Source: Lactobacillus sp. CBA3605 (GTDB lineage Bacteria > Bacillota > Bacilli > Lactobacillales > Lactobacillaceae). From it: DNA of 64,000 bases. Location: NCBI RefSeq assembly GCF_002970915.1, contig NZ_CP027190.1, positions 2,430,910-2,494,909 on the forward strand, given 5' to 3'. Both the position numbers and the translations under genes were made by a program. This document shows positions 1 through 10,068 of this stretch, piece after piece. The notes below the pieces were generated by a model. That model ran no database searches. It was not told where the DNA came from and was given only the letters and a program-made list of their open reading frames with translations. Every line of letters begins with the position of its first letter. Position 1 is the first letter of the stretch.

Positions 1-962
1 CTGGTGCCGACTTAGTGATAGAATTACCGGTCTTTTTTGCGACACAACCGGCGCATTTGTTTGCGCAAGGTGGGGTCGAATTATTAGCGGCGTTGCAATG
101 CGACAGCTTAGTATTTGGCACTGAACATCCAACGTTGGACTTTGACCACTTGTCAACGGCGTTACCACAGACCCAGGCTGCGTTTAAACAATACAACGCA
201 ACGTATGCAACGCAGTTTAATACAGCGTTACAACAGGCGACAGGGGTCACGTTAACTCAGTCTAATGATCTGTTGGGGTTTTGTTATGCGGTAGCAAATC
301 AACAGCTAGGCCGGCCCTTACAACTAGTGCCGATTAAACGGCAAGTCGCCGGGCATAATGATGTGTCAATTTCGCCCACCGAGAAATTTGCCAGTGGAAC
401 GGCGATTCGACAGGCAGCCGTTAAACAGGATTGGCCGGCGATTCAGCCGGTTGTCCCGGCGGCGACGTTACAGGCGCTAAAAACGCAACGGCTACAACAA
501 TGGTCTGATTTTTGGCCGTACCTGCGTTATCAGCTCTTAACGGGCAGTGTGACACAGAGTCGTGCCTATGATCAAATGGCTGAGGGTTTGGAATATCGGA
601 TGCGTGAAATGGGGCAAACTGCGACTGATTTTACAGAATTTATCAGCTTGGTTAAGTCGAAACGGTATACTTATACCCGGTTACAACGCGTGGCAACAGC
701 GGCGCTACTGCAATTAACGCATGCTGAGGTCCAGGCTGCACAACAACATAATTATGTACGCGTACTTGGTTTTACGCCGACTGGGCAGCAGTATTTACAT
801 CAAATTAAATCGCAGCTGTCGTTACCGTTGTACACTAAAATCAACAAAAAATTACGGTTACATGAGTTAGCTTTAGATTATCGGGCAGGGCGAGTCTATC
901 AATTGGTTAATGGTCAATCGCAAGATTTGTATCGGCGACCATTGATGCAACCAGCACGGTAA
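1..962 (+). CDS. tmcAL: tRNA(Met) cytidine acetate ligase, 5' end outside window
   Basis: The frame is open from the left edge and reads GADLVIELPVFFATQPAHLF, a core segment of the TmcAL (former DUF795) family. A second conserved block, SPTEKFASGTAIRQA, lies about 110 residues later. These nucleotidyltransferase-like enzymes use acetate and ATP to make N4-acetylcytidine at the wobble position of elongator tRNA-Met in Firmicutes. About 319 residues are visible; the family is normally 380-400 residues, so roughly the first 70 (including the HxGH-type nucleotide motif) lie outside. The GTG at position 15 falls inside the conserved GADLV block and is not a start. The gene ends 134 bp before yceD-rpmF, its usual neighbours in lactobacilli. 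Confidence 0.9.
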   Translation, partial: GADLVIELPVFFATQPAHLFAQGGVELLAALQCDSLVFGTEHPTLDFDHLSTALPQTQAAFKQYNATYATQFNTALQQATGVTLTQSNDLLGFCYAVANQQLGRPLQLVPIKRQVAGHNDVSISPTEKFASGTAIRQAAVKQDWPAIQPVVPAATLQALKTQRLQQWSDFWPYLRYQLLTGSVTQSRAYDQMAEGLEYRMREMGQTATDFTEFISLVKSKRYTYTRLQRVATAALLQLTHAEVQAAQQHNYVRVLGFTPTGQQYLHQIKSQLSLPLYTKINKKLRLHELALDYRAGRVYQLVNGQSQDLYRRPLMQPAR

Positions 963-1096
963 TATTGGTTGACTGGCTTGTGGGGAACTGTTATGGTAGT
1001 GACCAATGACGGGCTTTTTTACCTGTCAAGGAAAAAACATTGACAAAGGATTTTTACACAGGTATAATTTATCACGTTGCATTAGGAGGTTTTTAA

Positions 1097-1648
1097 ATGA
1101 AATGGTCGTTAGGGCAGCTTAAAAGTTACCGGGATGAACCACTTCAGTTTGATGAAGCACTGGATTTAAAAGACGCCCTGATGACGCGTTATCCTGAGAT
1201 TGTTGACGCTGAGGCGGCCCAAGTTAAGGGCTACTTGTCATATGATCATGGTAATGTGCTAATTTCAGCGGCCGTGACAGTAACCTTAACGTTACCGTCA
1301 ACCCGGTCGTTGACGCCGGTGTTGGTGCCACTGGCCTTTCAAATAACGGAATATTATGTGCCTCAAGGGGCCGATTTAGATCGGTTTGGTGAGGACGATA
1401 CGGTAATTATTTTACCGGAAGATGATATTTTGAATTTTGATGTCGCTGTGGAGGATAATATTTTAATTCACATCCCCATGCAGATTCTTTCTGAAGCTGA
1501 ACAGAATGGTGAACCTTTGCCAACTGGTAATGGTTGGGAAGTCTTCAGTGAAGACGACCTTGCCAAGCAAGCTACAGAACATAAAACTGTTGATCCGCGT
1601 TTAGCTAAGTTGAAAAACCTGTTCCCTGATCAGGAAACTAAGGATTAA
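1097..1648 (+). CDS. yceD: YceD/DUF177 family protein upstream of rpmF
   Basis: A 183-residue acidic protein starting at ATG 1097 after the ribosome site AGGAGG at about 1085. It matches the YceD (DUF177) family in length, in the N-terminal start MKWSLGQLKSY, and in the central segment around VTLTLPSTRSLTPVLVPL. Family members lie directly upstream of rpmF across bacteria, as here with a 57-bp gap, and have been linked to 23S rRNA and large-subunit biogenesis in plants and bacteria. No catalytic motif is visible. The C-terminal segment DPRLAKLKNLFPDQ is a typical family ending. Cotranscription with rpmF is likely because no terminator separates them. Confidence 0.88.
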   Translation: MKWSLGQLKSYRDEPLQFDEALDLKDALMTRYPEIVDAEAAQVKGYLSYDHGNVLISAAVTVTLTLPSTRSLTPVLVPLAFQITEYYVPQGADLDRFGEDDTVIILPEDDILNFDVAVEDNILIHIPMQILSEAEQNGEPLPTGNGWEVFSEDDLAKQATEHKTVDPRLAKLKNLFPDQETKD

Positions 1649-1705
1649 GTTAGTTAGACCTATCAAAATCACATTTGTGAAATTATTTTAAGGAGGTGTT
1701 CGTTG

Positions 1706-1885
1706 ATGGCTGTACCTAAGAGAAGAACATCTAAGATGCGTAAACGCAACCGTCGTGGTCATATTAAATTGGCTACTCCAAACTTGTCAGCTTGCCCAAA
1801 TTGCGGCGAATTACGAGTTTCACATCACGTTTGCCCAAGTTGTGGATTCTACAACGGTAAAGAAATCGTTAAAGTAAACAACTAA
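1706..1885 (+). CDS. rpmF: 50S ribosomal protein L32
   Basis: A 59-residue ribosomal protein L32 beginning [18 protein letters not shown]. It carries a complete zinc ribbon: CPNCGE and, 14 residues later, CPSCGF (two CxxC pairs), so this is the zinc-binding (C+) form. The frame also opens with a TTG at 1703, but ATG 1706 fits both the family N terminus and the strong ribosome site AAGGAGG at about 1690. It follows yceD and ends before a clear terminator. Confidence 0.96.
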   Translation: MAVPKRRTSKMRKRNRRGHIKLATPNLSACPNCGELRVSHHVCPSCGFYNGKEIVKVNN

Positions 1886-1954
1886 TTTGATTTAGTTGAT
1901 GAAAAGTCGTATCGCGGCCATGGCGCATACTGCTTTTCTTTACGAGATGGATTT

Positions 1955-1981
1955 AAAAACTCGCTGCGGCGAGTTTTTTTG
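1955..1981 (+). terminator. Rho-independent terminator after rpmF
   Basis: A 9-bp stem AAAACTCGC / GCGAGTTTT with loop TGCG runs directly into a T run. It closes the yceD-rpmF unit. Confidence 0.9.
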
Positions 1982-2118
1982 TTGCTTGTTATGAAAATTA
2001 ATTTCTCTAAGAATGAAACTTAATGAAATTAATTTTATGAATCACGACAATATCCTTTTATTAAAAGCATTTTTTTGGTACGATTAGCACGTAGTAAAAT
2101 CTGGGAGGTAAACAACTA

Positions 2119-3555
2119 ATGAGTAATGAAAAACCACAAATTGGTGTCATTGGAATGGCCGTTATGGGCAAGAACTTGGCTTTGAATATTGAAAGCCGCG
2201 GCTATAAGGTCGCCATCTTTAACCGGACGGGTGCCAAGACGGAAAAAGTCGTTCAGGATCATGCGGACAAGCAATTAGTCCCTAGCTATAACGTGGCTGA
2301 TTTTGTTGGGTCACTGGAAACACCACGGCGGATTATTATGATGGTTAAGGCTGGCAAACCAACCGACGCTGTGATTGATGAATTATTACCATTGCTAGAT
2401 AAGGGCGATGTGTTAATTGATGGTGGGAATACCAACTTTAATGACACGATGGCTCGGAATGCCCGTTTAGACAAGTCGGGGATTAACTTTATCGGCATGG
2501 GCGTTTCTGGCGGTGAATTGGGCGCTTTACAAGGCCCTTCATTGATGCCAGGTGGTCAAAAGGAAGCTTATGACCTAGTTGCCCCAATCTTAGAAAAGAT
2601 TGCTGCTAAGGCCCCTCAAGATGGCGCACCTTGTGTCACTTACATCGGTGCTAACGGTGCCGGTCATTACGTTAAGATGGTCCATAATGGGATCGAATAC
2701 GGTGATGAAGAGTTAATTGATGAAAGTTACAACATGATGCGAAATGTTGCTGGCTTATCAGTTGATGAAATGTCTGATGTCTTCACCGAATGGAACAAGG
2801 GTGAATTAAGCAGTTACCTCGTTGAAATTACTGCGGATATCTTATCCCGTAAAGATGACTTGGGCGCTGACAAGACAAAGCCAATCGTTGATATGATTTT
2901 AGACCGTGGGAACAACAAAGGAACTGGTAAGTGGAGTTCCGAAGATGCATTGAACGTCCAAGTGCCACAATCAGTTATCACTGAAGCGGTTTATGCACGT
3001 TACATTTCCATGATGAAGACGGAACGGGTTGCAGCTTCTAAGAAGCTAGCCGGTCCTAAGAATGACGTTAAATTACCAGCTAAAGAAGAATTAGTTGAAA
3101 AAATTCGTCAAGCCTTATACTTCAGCAAAATCATGAGTTATGCGCAAGGTTTCGAACAATTACGTTTTGCCGCTGAACATTATGGTTGGGACTTGAAGTT
3201 TGGTGAATTAGCACAGATTTGGCGTGCGGGTTGTATCATCCGGGCCCAATTCTTACAAAATATCACCAATGCTTTTGATAAGAAGCCTGACTTAAATAAC
3301 TTGTTGATGGATGATTACTTTACAGATATTGCTGCGAAGTATCAACAATCGACACGTGATGTTTTAAGCTTAGCGGTTCAAGCTGGGGTTCCAATGCCAG
3401 CCTTTAGCGCAGCGTTGTCATACTATGACTCATATCGGGCCGAAGTATTGCCAGCAAACTTATTACAAGCACAACGGGATTATTTTGGTGCGCATACCTA
3501 TGAACGGACTGACCGTGAAGGGGCCTTCCATTATACTTGGTATGAAGAACAATAA
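2119..3555 (+). CDS. gnd: 6-phosphogluconate dehydrogenase, decarboxylating
   Basis: A 478-residue enzyme of the oxidative pentose phosphate/phosphoketolase route. It oxidises 6-phosphogluconate to ribulose 5-phosphate and CO2 with NAD(P)+. The N-terminal Rossmann motif is [14 protein letters not shown] (normally GLAVMG; the Leu to Met change is conservative). The signature [20 protein letters not shown] and the catalytic segment [19 protein letters not shown] contain the Lys and Glu used in catalysis. The length is standard for the long dimeric form. ATG 2119 follows GGGAGG at 2103. The gene stands alone between two terminators. Confidence 0.97.
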   Translation: MSNEKPQIGVIGMAVMGKNLALNIESRGYKVAIFNRTGAKTEKVVQDHADKQLVPSYNVADFVGSLETPRRIIMMVKAGKPTDAVIDELLPLLDKGDVLIDGGNTNFNDTMARNARLDKSGINFIGMGVSGGELGALQGPSLMPGGQKEAYDLVAPILEKIAAKAPQDGAPCVTYIGANGAGHYVKMVHNGIEYGDEELIDESYNMMRNVAGLSVDEMSDVFTEWNKGELSSYLVEITADILSRKDDLGADKTKPIVDMILDRGNNKGTGKWSSEDALNVQVPQSVITEAVYARYISMMKTERVAASKKLAGPKNDVKLPAKEELVEKIRQALYFSKIMSYAQGFEQLRFAAEHYGWDLKFGELAQIWRAGCIIRAQFLQNITNAFDKKPDLNNLLMDDYFTDIAAKYQQSTRDVLSLAVQAGVPMPAFSAALSYYDSYRAEVLPANLLQAQRDYFGAHTYERTDREGAFHYTWYEEQ

Positions 3556-3572
3556 AAATTAAAGTTAATCTG

Positions 3573-3606
3573 AAAAGTTGCAGTCATTTGGCCGCAACTT
3601 TTTTTG
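3573..3606 (+). terminator. Rho-independent terminator after gnd
   Basis: A perfect 9-bp stem AAAAGTTGC / GCAACTTTT with a 12-nt loop, followed by a T run. Confidence 0.9.
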
Positions 3607-3666
3607 TGTCGAACATTTGTTTGCGTTAAAATGGACTTATTAACTAAGCGTAAATGAGGTGGGCGT

Positions 3667-5009
3667 GTGAAACAAGCATCATTGTTCAATCCAGACCGGT
3701 CAACCGATAGCCCATTAGCTTATCGGGTTCGGCCGGCGACCTTAGCAGAATTTAAAGGTCAAGACCATTTATTAGGGCCAGGTAAGTTGTTACGACAATT
3801 TATTACCCAAGACCAGTTACCCTCACTGATCTTTTGGGGACCGCCAGGGGTCGGCAAGACGACCTTAGCAGAAATTATTGCACAACAAACCCAATCCCAC
3901 TTTATGACGTTTAGCGCGGTCACTAGTGGGATTAAAGAAATTCGCCAAATTATGGATGAAGCGGAAGCTAATCGGGATTTTGGTGAAAAAACCATCGTTT
4001 TTATTGATGAAATTCATCGTTTTAACAAGGCACAACAGGATGCTTTTTTGCCCTATGTGGAACGGGGAGCATCACGTTAATCGGGGCAACAACTGAAAAT
4101 CCTTCTTTTGAAATTAATGCGGCCTTATTATCACGGTGCAAAGTATTAGTCTTAAAAGAACTGACCGAGGCGGATTTAGAGCAAGTCTTAAAGGCGGCGT
4201 TAGCCCATCCGCAAGGCTTTCCGGGCCTAACGATTCACTTGCAGGATGATACATTGGCGTTGATTGCCAACTTCGCCAATGGGGATGCGCGAATGGCGTT
4301 GAACACGCTTGAGATGGCGGTCTTGAATGGTGAACGAACAGCGGATCAGCACGTCACAGTTACAGCGGCGAGCTTAAATCAATTAATCAATACGAAATCC
4401 TTGCGTTATGACAAACACGGTGAAGAACACTATAATTTGATTTCAGCCTTGCATAAGTCGATGCGCAATAGTGATGTGGATGCGGCAATTTATTGGCTGA
4501 TGCGGATGTTAGGGGGCGGTGAATCGCCAATTTACATTGCACGGCGGTTAATTCGGTTTGCCAGTGAAGATGTGGGGTTAGCCGATCGACAGGCTTTGCC
4601 GTTAACGGTCGCCGTATATCAAGCGTGTCAACTTATTGGGATGCCGGAATGTGATGTTAACTTAACTGAAGCGGTCACTTATTTGGCCTTGGCGCCGAAG
4701 TCGAATGCCTTATATATGGCGAAATCTGCGGCGAAAGCGGCCATCAAGACCACCGGTAATCTGCCCGTACCGTTACAAATTCGGAATGCCCCGACACAAT
4801 TGATGCAAGACTTAGGTTATGGTGAACATTATCAATATGCTCATGATAATCCAGATAAATTAACGGCAATGACCACGATGCCGCCGGAGTTGATGGGACA
4901 GACGTTCTATGAACCCAGCGACCAAGGTCAAGAAAAAAGCTGGCAACAACGCTTGGCAGCAATTAAACGTTGGCATGCCAATCATCCGGCGCCATCGTCG
5001 CAAGATTAA
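3667..5009 (+). pseudogene. rarA: replication-associated recombination protein A, frameshifted
   Basis: A clamp-loader-like AAA+ ATPase (RarA/MgsA) acting at stalled forks, split by a frameshift. The 5' part (3667-4080) has Walker A GPPGVGKTT and Walker B VFIDEIHRF up to DAFLPYVERG. There the frame hits TAA. The expected continuation SITLIGATTENPSF (sensor 1) then ALLSRC appears one frame back and runs uninterrupted to 5009, including the helical C-terminal tetramerisation region. The break lies at GGGG 4064-4067: one extra G (CGG GGG AGC) would restore the whole protein of about 447 residues. It is either a real one-base deletion or a homopolymer sequencing error. GTG 3667 follows GAGGTG. 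Confidence 0.88.
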
Positions 5010-5208
5010 CGTTGTTTATCGATTGCAATTAGCGTAATTCTTGATAGAATGAGATTTAGATGAGGCCTAGGCTAAATTCCAGTAGTAGGAAATTTAGCAA
5101 ATTCATGTTAAAATAACATGTTGTACCTGTTGTTTGTGGTTAGTTCTCATTTAATCCTGAACAGGTTGGTTGTTAGATAAGTTGAATATTAGGAGTGACT
5201 AAAAGTAA

Positions 5209-5895
5209 ATGAGTCGAATATTAATTATTGAGGATGAAAAAAATCTATCCCGCTTTGTCGAACTAGAATTAAAGCATGAAGGTTACGATATTCAGGTTGA
5301 ATATAATGGTCGTAAAGGTTTGGATGCAGCATTAGCTGAAGATTTTGATGCGATTCTCTTAGACTTAATGTTGCCTGAACTAAATGGGTTAGAAGTTTGT
5401 CGACGGGTCCGTGAAGTTAAAAACACCCCAATTATTATGATGACGGCCCGTGACTCAGTCATTGATCGGGTTTCTGGTTTGGACCATGGGGCGGATGACT
5501 ATATTGTTAAGCCATTTGCAATTGAAGAGTTATTGGCACGTTTACGGGCCTTACTACGACGGATTGATCTCGAAAGTGAACAACAAAGTACGAAGCAAAC
5601 CACGGTAACTTATAAAGATTTAACGATTGAAAAAGAAAATTTAGTCGTTAAACGTGGTGATGAAGTGATTAACTTAACGAAGCGGGAATACGAATTGCTA
5701 TTGACTTTAATGGAAAATATCAATGTCGTCTTAGCGCGTGACGTCTTGTTAAACAAAGTTTGGGGTTATGAATCTGAAGTTGAAACTAACGTTGTCGATG
5801 TTTATATTCGTTACTTACGAAATAAAATTGATCGACCAGGCGAAAAGAGCTACATCCAAACTGTTCGTGGGACAGGATACGTGATTCGGTCATAA
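5209..5895 (+). CDS. OmpR-family response regulator (ArlR/CsrR-like)
   Basis: A 228-residue two-domain regulator. The receiver (1-120) shows the acidic pair in IIEDEKN, the phospho-acceptor Asp in AILLDLMLPELNG, the switch Thr in IIMMTARD and the Lys in DYIVKPFAIEELLAR. The C-terminal winged helix (about 130-228) ends in the usual YIRYLRNKID and VRGTGYVIR motifs. The sequence is closest in feel to ArlR/CsrR regulators, which control surface proteins and stress. The stop overlaps the kinase start by one base, so the pair is translationally coupled. ATG 5209 has AGGAG at 5191. Confidence 0.93.
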   Translation: MSRILIIEDEKNLSRFVELELKHEGYDIQVEYNGRKGLDAALAEDFDAILLDLMLPELNGLEVCRRVREVKNTPIIMMTARDSVIDRVSGLDHGADDYIVKPFAIEELLARLRALLRRIDLESEQQSTKQTTVTYKDLTIEKENLVVKRGDEVINLTKREYELLLTLMENINVVLARDVLLNKVWGYESEVETNVVDVYIRYLRNKIDRPGEKSYIQTVRGTGYVIRS

Positions 5896-7532
5896 TGACT
5901 GACACAACAACTGCCAAGACAACGCAACCAAAACGTTGGTCGTTGAAATGGAAATGGGCGCTCGGGACCGCAATCGGGACCGCGCTCATTTTTATTTGTT
6001 TTTCATTATTGGTCTATAAGAGTTTCACGAACCTCTTATTACGCCAAGAACAGCGTGACGTTGCGAGTGCCGTGAGCACAATTCAGCAATCTCTGCGAAC
6101 TGAGTCAAAAGGGCTAACCATTAAATCGGTCGCTGCCAAACTGCAACCGGAAGCTAATGTTGAGCCTAGTAATAATATGTCCAGCCGCCGACAGGGTGCT
6201 TTAAAGACGACTTTCTTTTCAGATTCGGAACTAACGGCCTTGTCACGGACTAATCTAGCGGTAACAGTCTATGATCCGGATGGAACGACGCTATATATTT
6301 CACGACGTGATACGCATGAATTTAAGCGTAGTCAACAGCGTGCTATTAAGCTCATCGGTCACGGGTCGGCGGCTGAATTGGTGGGCCGTGCACCTATCCG
6401 AACGGCCAATAAGGCCAAAGTGATTGGTTATGCGCAAGTGACGGATAGTTTAACCGATTATCATAGTACCACGCATAATTTAATGTGGATTTTTGTGGTG
6501 ATGACGTTGATTGCCATTTTTGGTGCGACCCTATTAGGATACTTTTTAGCGGCCTTTTTGTTGCGACCGATGTGGCAGATTACTCGGACAATTAGTGCGG
6601 TTAATCTCGACCCGCAGACGGATTCACGGGTGCCGGATTTAAAACGTAATGATGAATTGTCTGATTTGGGCCATTTGTTTAATGATATGTTAGATCAAAT
6701 GCAGCGCTACATCACACAACAGCAACAATTTGTGGAAGATGTTTCCCATGAATTACGAACACCTGTTGCAATTATTCAAGGTCATATGGAATTACTGAAT
6801 CGCTGGGGTAAGGATGATCCTAAAGTGTTGGCCGAGTCCTTGGCAGCTAGCCTATCGGAAACCAAGCGTATGCAAAGTCTGGTGCAAGAGATGCTTGACT
6901 TGTCACGGGCCGAACAATTGGAAATCAACTTTAGTCATGAAACAACCGACGTCCAGAAGTTGGTTGCCCAGGCGTTTAATGACTTTAAGATGATTCACCC
7001 GGACTTTCTTTTTACGTTTGATGATGATGTTGAGCAACCCGTCTATGCCCAAATTTATCGGAATCATTTAGAACAAATTCTGATTATTTTACTAGATAAT
7101 GCGGTGAAGTATTCAACCAAACGCCGCGAAATTCACTTATCCTTGTCGACGGATGTCCGTTATATTGAGGTAGCCGTTCAAGATTTTGGTGAGGGAATTT
7201 CAAAAGACAATCTTGATCGGGTCTTCAATCGGTTCTACCGGGTAGATAAAGCACGCAGTCGCGATAAGGGCGGTAATGGTTTGGGGTTATCCATTGCGCA
7301 ACGGCTGGTGGAAGGCTATCATGGTCGGATTAGTGTTGAATCAGTTGTGGGTCAAGGGTCAATATTTAGATTCCATTTACCGATTTTAAAAGATCCTAAA
7401 TTATTGGCACAGGCCGCTGATGAGGCGACGACGGTTGAAAAGATTCCAAAGACCGCATTGCCAGCTGGTATTAAGCCAGCGACACCTGATCCAGATGAGC
7501 CACCATTAGATGCACATGAACATGAAAAATAA
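5895..7532 (+). CDS. sensor histidine kinase (ArlS-like)
   Basis: A 545-residue membrane kinase partnered with the preceding regulator. Membrane helices span about residues 20-44 (ALGTAIGTALIFICFSLLVY) and 196-226, enclosing an extracellular sensor of about 150 residues. HAMP follows, then the H-box FVEDVSHELRTPVAII with the phospho-acceptor His, the N-box LDNAVKYS, the G1 box DFGEGISKDN and the G2 box GNGLGLSIAQ. A proline-rich cytoplasmic tail of about 45 residues follows the ATPase domain and is longer than usual for ArlS. The ligand is unknown. Confidence 0.93.
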   Translation: MTDTTTAKTTQPKRWSLKWKWALGTAIGTALIFICFSLLVYKSFTNLLLRQEQRDVASAVSTIQQSLRTESKGLTIKSVAAKLQPEANVEPSNNMSSRRQGALKTTFFSDSELTALSRTNLAVTVYDPDGTTLYISRRDTHEFKRSQQRAIKLIGHGSAAELVGRAPIRTANKAKVIGYAQVTDSLTDYHSTTHNLMWIFVVMTLIAIFGATLLGYFLAAFLLRPMWQITRTISAVNLDPQTDSRVPDLKRNDELSDLGHLFNDMLDQMQRYITQQQQFVEDVSHELRTPVAIIQGHMELLNRWGKDDPKVLAESLAASLSETKRMQSLVQEMLDLSRAEQLEINFSHETTDVQKLVAQAFNDFKMIHPDFLFTFDDDVEQPVYAQIYRNHLEQILIILLDNAVKYSTKRREIHLSLSTDVRYIEVAVQDFGEGISKDNLDRVFNRFYRVDKARSRDKGGNGLGLSIAQRLVEGYHGRISVESVVGQGSIFRFHLPILKDPKLLAQAADEATTVEKIPKTALPAGIKPATPDPDEPPLDAHEHEK

Positions 7533-7547
7533 AGGTCACTAGTAAGT

Positions 7548-7573
7548 CCGCTCAGTAATTTGAGCGGATTTTT
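7548..7573 (+). terminator. Rho-independent terminator after the histidine kinase
   Basis: An 8-bp perfect stem TCCGCTCA / TGAGCGGA with loop GTAAT, followed by five T. Confidence 0.9.
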
Positions 7574-7653
7574 GCTATTGCAAAGGTTTTCACAAGCAAT
7601 AATTACTGTTATAGTAAAAGAGCAGTAATTTTATTTTTGGGGAGGCAACTAGG

Positions 7654-8619
7654 GTGACAAATGAAACAACTTATCAGCCGATGACGGTCAAGATTTTTTT
7701 GCAATTTATTCGATTGAATGCGAAGGCCGCCAGCGTCGTGCCATATTTTATGGGTGTTTTATTTTCAATTTATTATTTTCAAGCATTTAATTGGGTTAAT
7801 TCACTAATTTATCTCATCGCCCAAGTGGCAATCGCCTTATTTGTCACGGGGTTCAATAATGTGCAGGATTATTATCTGGCCGTCGATTTACATTATCGTG
7901 ACACGTACAACATTATTGGGCGTGAGCACTTATCGCCACGCCGTTCGTTACGACTAATGCTTGGGATGTTAGCGACTGCCATTATTCTAGGGCTCGTTTT
8001 AGTCTCACGGACCAATTTGCTTTTACTATTTATGGGAGCGGCGGCGATTGGCGTCGCAATATTTTATACGTATGGACCGGTGCCATTTTCACGTTTTCCG
8101 TTGGGGGAATTATTGTCGGGAACGGTTGAAGGGTTCGGCGTGTTCTTTTTAGCGGTCTATGTTAACGTAGCGACGCCGGTGTTAATGGGCTTTACTTGGG
8201 CGTGGCCGCACTTTGCCATTGTTGGTAATTTACAACATATCTTAATCATGATATTAGTGGGATTACCGAACATCTTTTTAGTTGCAAATATTATGTTAGC
8301 TGATAATATTTGTGATTTAGATCAGGATGTGCGGAATCAACGTTATACGGTGCCTTATTATATCGGGAAAGCACGGGCTTTGAAAGTCTATGATTGGTTA
8401 GCGTTGCTCAGTTATTTACCGGTGCTTGTGAGTGTTGGCTTACAAATTTTACCTATTTATCAATTATTAGTTGTTTTGGCGCTACCAAAAATCATCAAAA
8501 ATATCAAAACCTTCAATGCCGTTCAAGTGAAGGAAACGACGTTTAATACGGCGCCACAGAATTTGATGTTGTTTCAAGGGTTGCAGTTAATTGCGCTTAT
8601 TCTAGGAATTGTTTTTTAA
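7654..8619 (+). CDS. menA: UbiA-family prenyltransferase, MenA-type
   Basis: A 321-residue polytopic protein of the UbiA superfamily, probably 1,4-dihydroxy-2-naphthoate polyprenyltransferase, which attaches an isoprenoid tail in menaquinone synthesis. Both aspartate-rich motifs are visible: NNVQDYYLAVD (NxxxDxxxD) near residue 70 and DNICDLDQD near residue 218. About eight or nine hydrophobic segments follow one another. No other men genes are in the window, consistent with lactobacilli that keep only part of the pathway and use exogenous precursors. GTG 7654 is placed by GGGGAGG at 7638. The substrate is inferred from family only. Confidence 0.85.
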   Translation: MTNETTYQPMTVKIFLQFIRLNAKAASVVPYFMGVLFSIYYFQAFNWVNSLIYLIAQVAIALFVTGFNNVQDYYLAVDLHYRDTYNIIGREHLSPRRSLRLMLGMLATAIILGLVLVSRTNLLLLFMGAAAIGVAIFYTYGPVPFSRFPLGELLSGTVEGFGVFFLAVYVNVATPVLMGFTWAWPHFAIVGNLQHILIMILVGLPNIFLVANIMLADNICDLDQDVRNQRYTVPYYIGKARALKVYDWLALLSYLPVLVSVGLQILPIYQLLVVLALPKIIKNIKTFNAVQVKETTFNTAPQNLMLFQGLQLIALILGIVF

Positions 8620-8630
8620 AGTTCACCTAA

Positions 8631-8678
8631 AAAAATACGTTAATCACAGTCCAGTAAGGGCGTGATTAACGTATTTTT
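8631..8678. terminator. bidirectional terminator between menA and yidC
   Basis: A perfect 17-bp inverted repeat at 8631-8647 and 8662-8678, with a 14-nt loop, A-rich on the left and T-rich on the right. It serves both convergent genes. Confidence 0.93.
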
Positions 8679-8686
8679 GTGGTTAA

Positions 8687-9622
8687 TTAATGATGATGAC
8701 GTTGCTGTTTACCCGCATTTCGACCCGCACCATCAGATTGATGTGGCGTTGGGGTATCGGTCACTGAATTTTCAGTTGCGTTAACTGGTTTAGCGCCACC
8801 AACGGCACTCGGCGTAGGCGTCTTGATTGGATGCTTCTTTAAATCAGCTTCAACTTCCCGTCGAATTCGAGGACGGAAATAGTTGATGATTAAAGTTTGT
8901 AAGCAGGCGAACAGGCCGCCAACGAAGAAGTAGAGGCCCAAACCGGCTGGCGCTGACATGGTTACAAATAAAATCATGACGGGGCTGACGACTAACATGG
9001 TCCGCATGGCCTTACGTTGCTCAGCGGGTAACCCAATCATTGAGAGGTAACCTTGGGCTAGGTAAGAAACGAATGCCAGAATTGCCAATAGGAGACTAGA
9101 GTGACCTAAGGCAATTCCCATAAACTTAGCACTAGAAAGTTCTGGTGAGTAGCGAATCGCATAATACAAGGCTGAGAAAATTGGAAATTGAATCAGTAAT
9201 GGTAAACAGCCAATGCCGCCAGTCATACTAATCCCATTATCACGGTAGAGTTGCATCATTTCGTTGCTGACAGCGGCCTTTTCAGCCTGTGTTGTGGCTT
9301 GCTTTTGCCGTGCTTGAATATTAGCTAATTGTGGCTTAACTGCCGCCATTTTTTCTTGTTGATAGGTCGATTTACGTTGTTGATTAATCATCATTGGCAA
9401 TAAGACTAACCGCACGATGACCGTTAAGCCAATAATAGCCCAACCGTAATTGTTGCCGAACAACTGTGATAACCATTGCATCACAATTTGTCCAGGTCGC
9501 GCTAAGTAGTCATATACGAAGCCGTATGGTTTACCAGCTTTTGAAACCTGTACACAGCCACTAAGTAGCAACGCTAAGCTGGACAGTGCCAGTGTAACGG
9601 TGAGGCCTTTTCTCTTTTTCAC
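8687..9622 (-). CDS. yidC: membrane protein insertase YidC/OxaA
   Basis: A 311-residue insertase that helps membrane proteins into the lipid bilayer alone or with SecYEG. It begins with a lipoprotein signal whose lipobox is LLLSGC at about residues 19-24, as in Gram-positive YidC. Hydrophobic segments include WAIIGLTVIVRLVLLPMM (with the conserved groove Arg in VRLVLLP) and GIGCLPLLIQFPIFSALYYA. The cytoplasmic C terminus is charged and ends QQRHHH. It lies just downstream of the acylphosphatase gene on the same strand, 64 bp apart, likely one operon. Confidence 0.94.
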   Translation of the reverse strand: MKKRKGLTVTLALSSLALLLSGCVQVSKAGKPYGFVYDYLARPGQIVMQWLSQLFGNNYGWAIIGLTVIVRLVLLPMMINQQRKSTYQQEKMAAVKPQLANIQARQKQATTQAEKAAVSNEMMQLYRDNGISMTGGIGCLPLLIQFPIFSALYYAIRYSPELSSAKFMGIALGHSSLLLAILAFVSYLAQGYLSMIGLPAEQRKAMRTMLVVSPVMILFVTMSAPAGLGLYFFVGGLFACLQTLIINYFRPRIRREVEADLKKHPIKTPTPSAVGGAKPVNATENSVTDTPTPHQSDGAGRNAGKQQRHHH

Positions 9623-9685
9623 TTGATCATAATCCCCTTTATTTTAGTCATATAAGCATGATGATACTAGAGATGGCAGGGGATT

Positions 9686-9958
9686 TCAATTGGTTATCCG
9701 AAAATTATGATAGTTTTGTGGTTCAACATCGTGCACAATGAGGTGCTTGACGCGACCAAAGTCAGTCGGTGATTGTTTGATGACGTCAATGAAAACTTGA
9801 ATGCGTTGATCTTCACCTTCAGCTTCAATGAAGACTGAGCCATCCATTAAATTACGAACGATGCCATTGACACCGCATTTATCCGCAGCAGCCTTGGTGG
9901 CCCAGCGAAAGCCGACGCCTTGCACGCGACCGCTAACTTGTAATGTTACTGCTCGCAT
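9686..9958 (-). CDS. acyP: acylphosphatase
   Basis: A 90-residue acylphosphatase that hydrolyses carboxyl-phosphate bonds. The signature VSGRVQGVGFRWATKAAA holds the phosphate-binding Arg, and the second motif GIVRNLMDGSVFIEAEGE holds the catalytic Asn. The start is set at the ATG read from 9958, after GGGAG in the reverse orientation. An upstream in-frame Met would add 31 residues with no family counterpart and would run into the divergent promoter region. It precedes yidC, a common arrangement in lactobacilli. Confidence 0.92.
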   Translation of the reverse strand: MRAVTLQVSGRVQGVGFRWATKAAADKCGVNGIVRNLMDGSVFIEAEGEDQRIQVFIDVIKQSPTDFGRVKHLIVHDVEPQNYHNFRITN

Positions 9959-10068
9959 ATTGTCACTCCCTTTTAAAGCTATATTATCTATAATAGCATG
10001 GAAGTTAGTCGGGAGCGATATGCTATACTTGTCTTTAACTAAAACGTTCATCAGAGGAAGGTTTTCGC

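Noticed and set aside
2286..2498. Opposite-strand frame inside gnd (and similar frames inside rarA, pheT, yfhO, glnA, terL)
   Set aside because: They mirror the codon pattern of the real genes, lack ribosome sites and show no protein features.
9959..10051. Longer N terminus for the acylphosphatase (31 extra residues)
   Set aside because: The extension has no family counterpart, lies upstream of the good ribosome site and occupies the divergent promoter region; the start read from 9958 fits.
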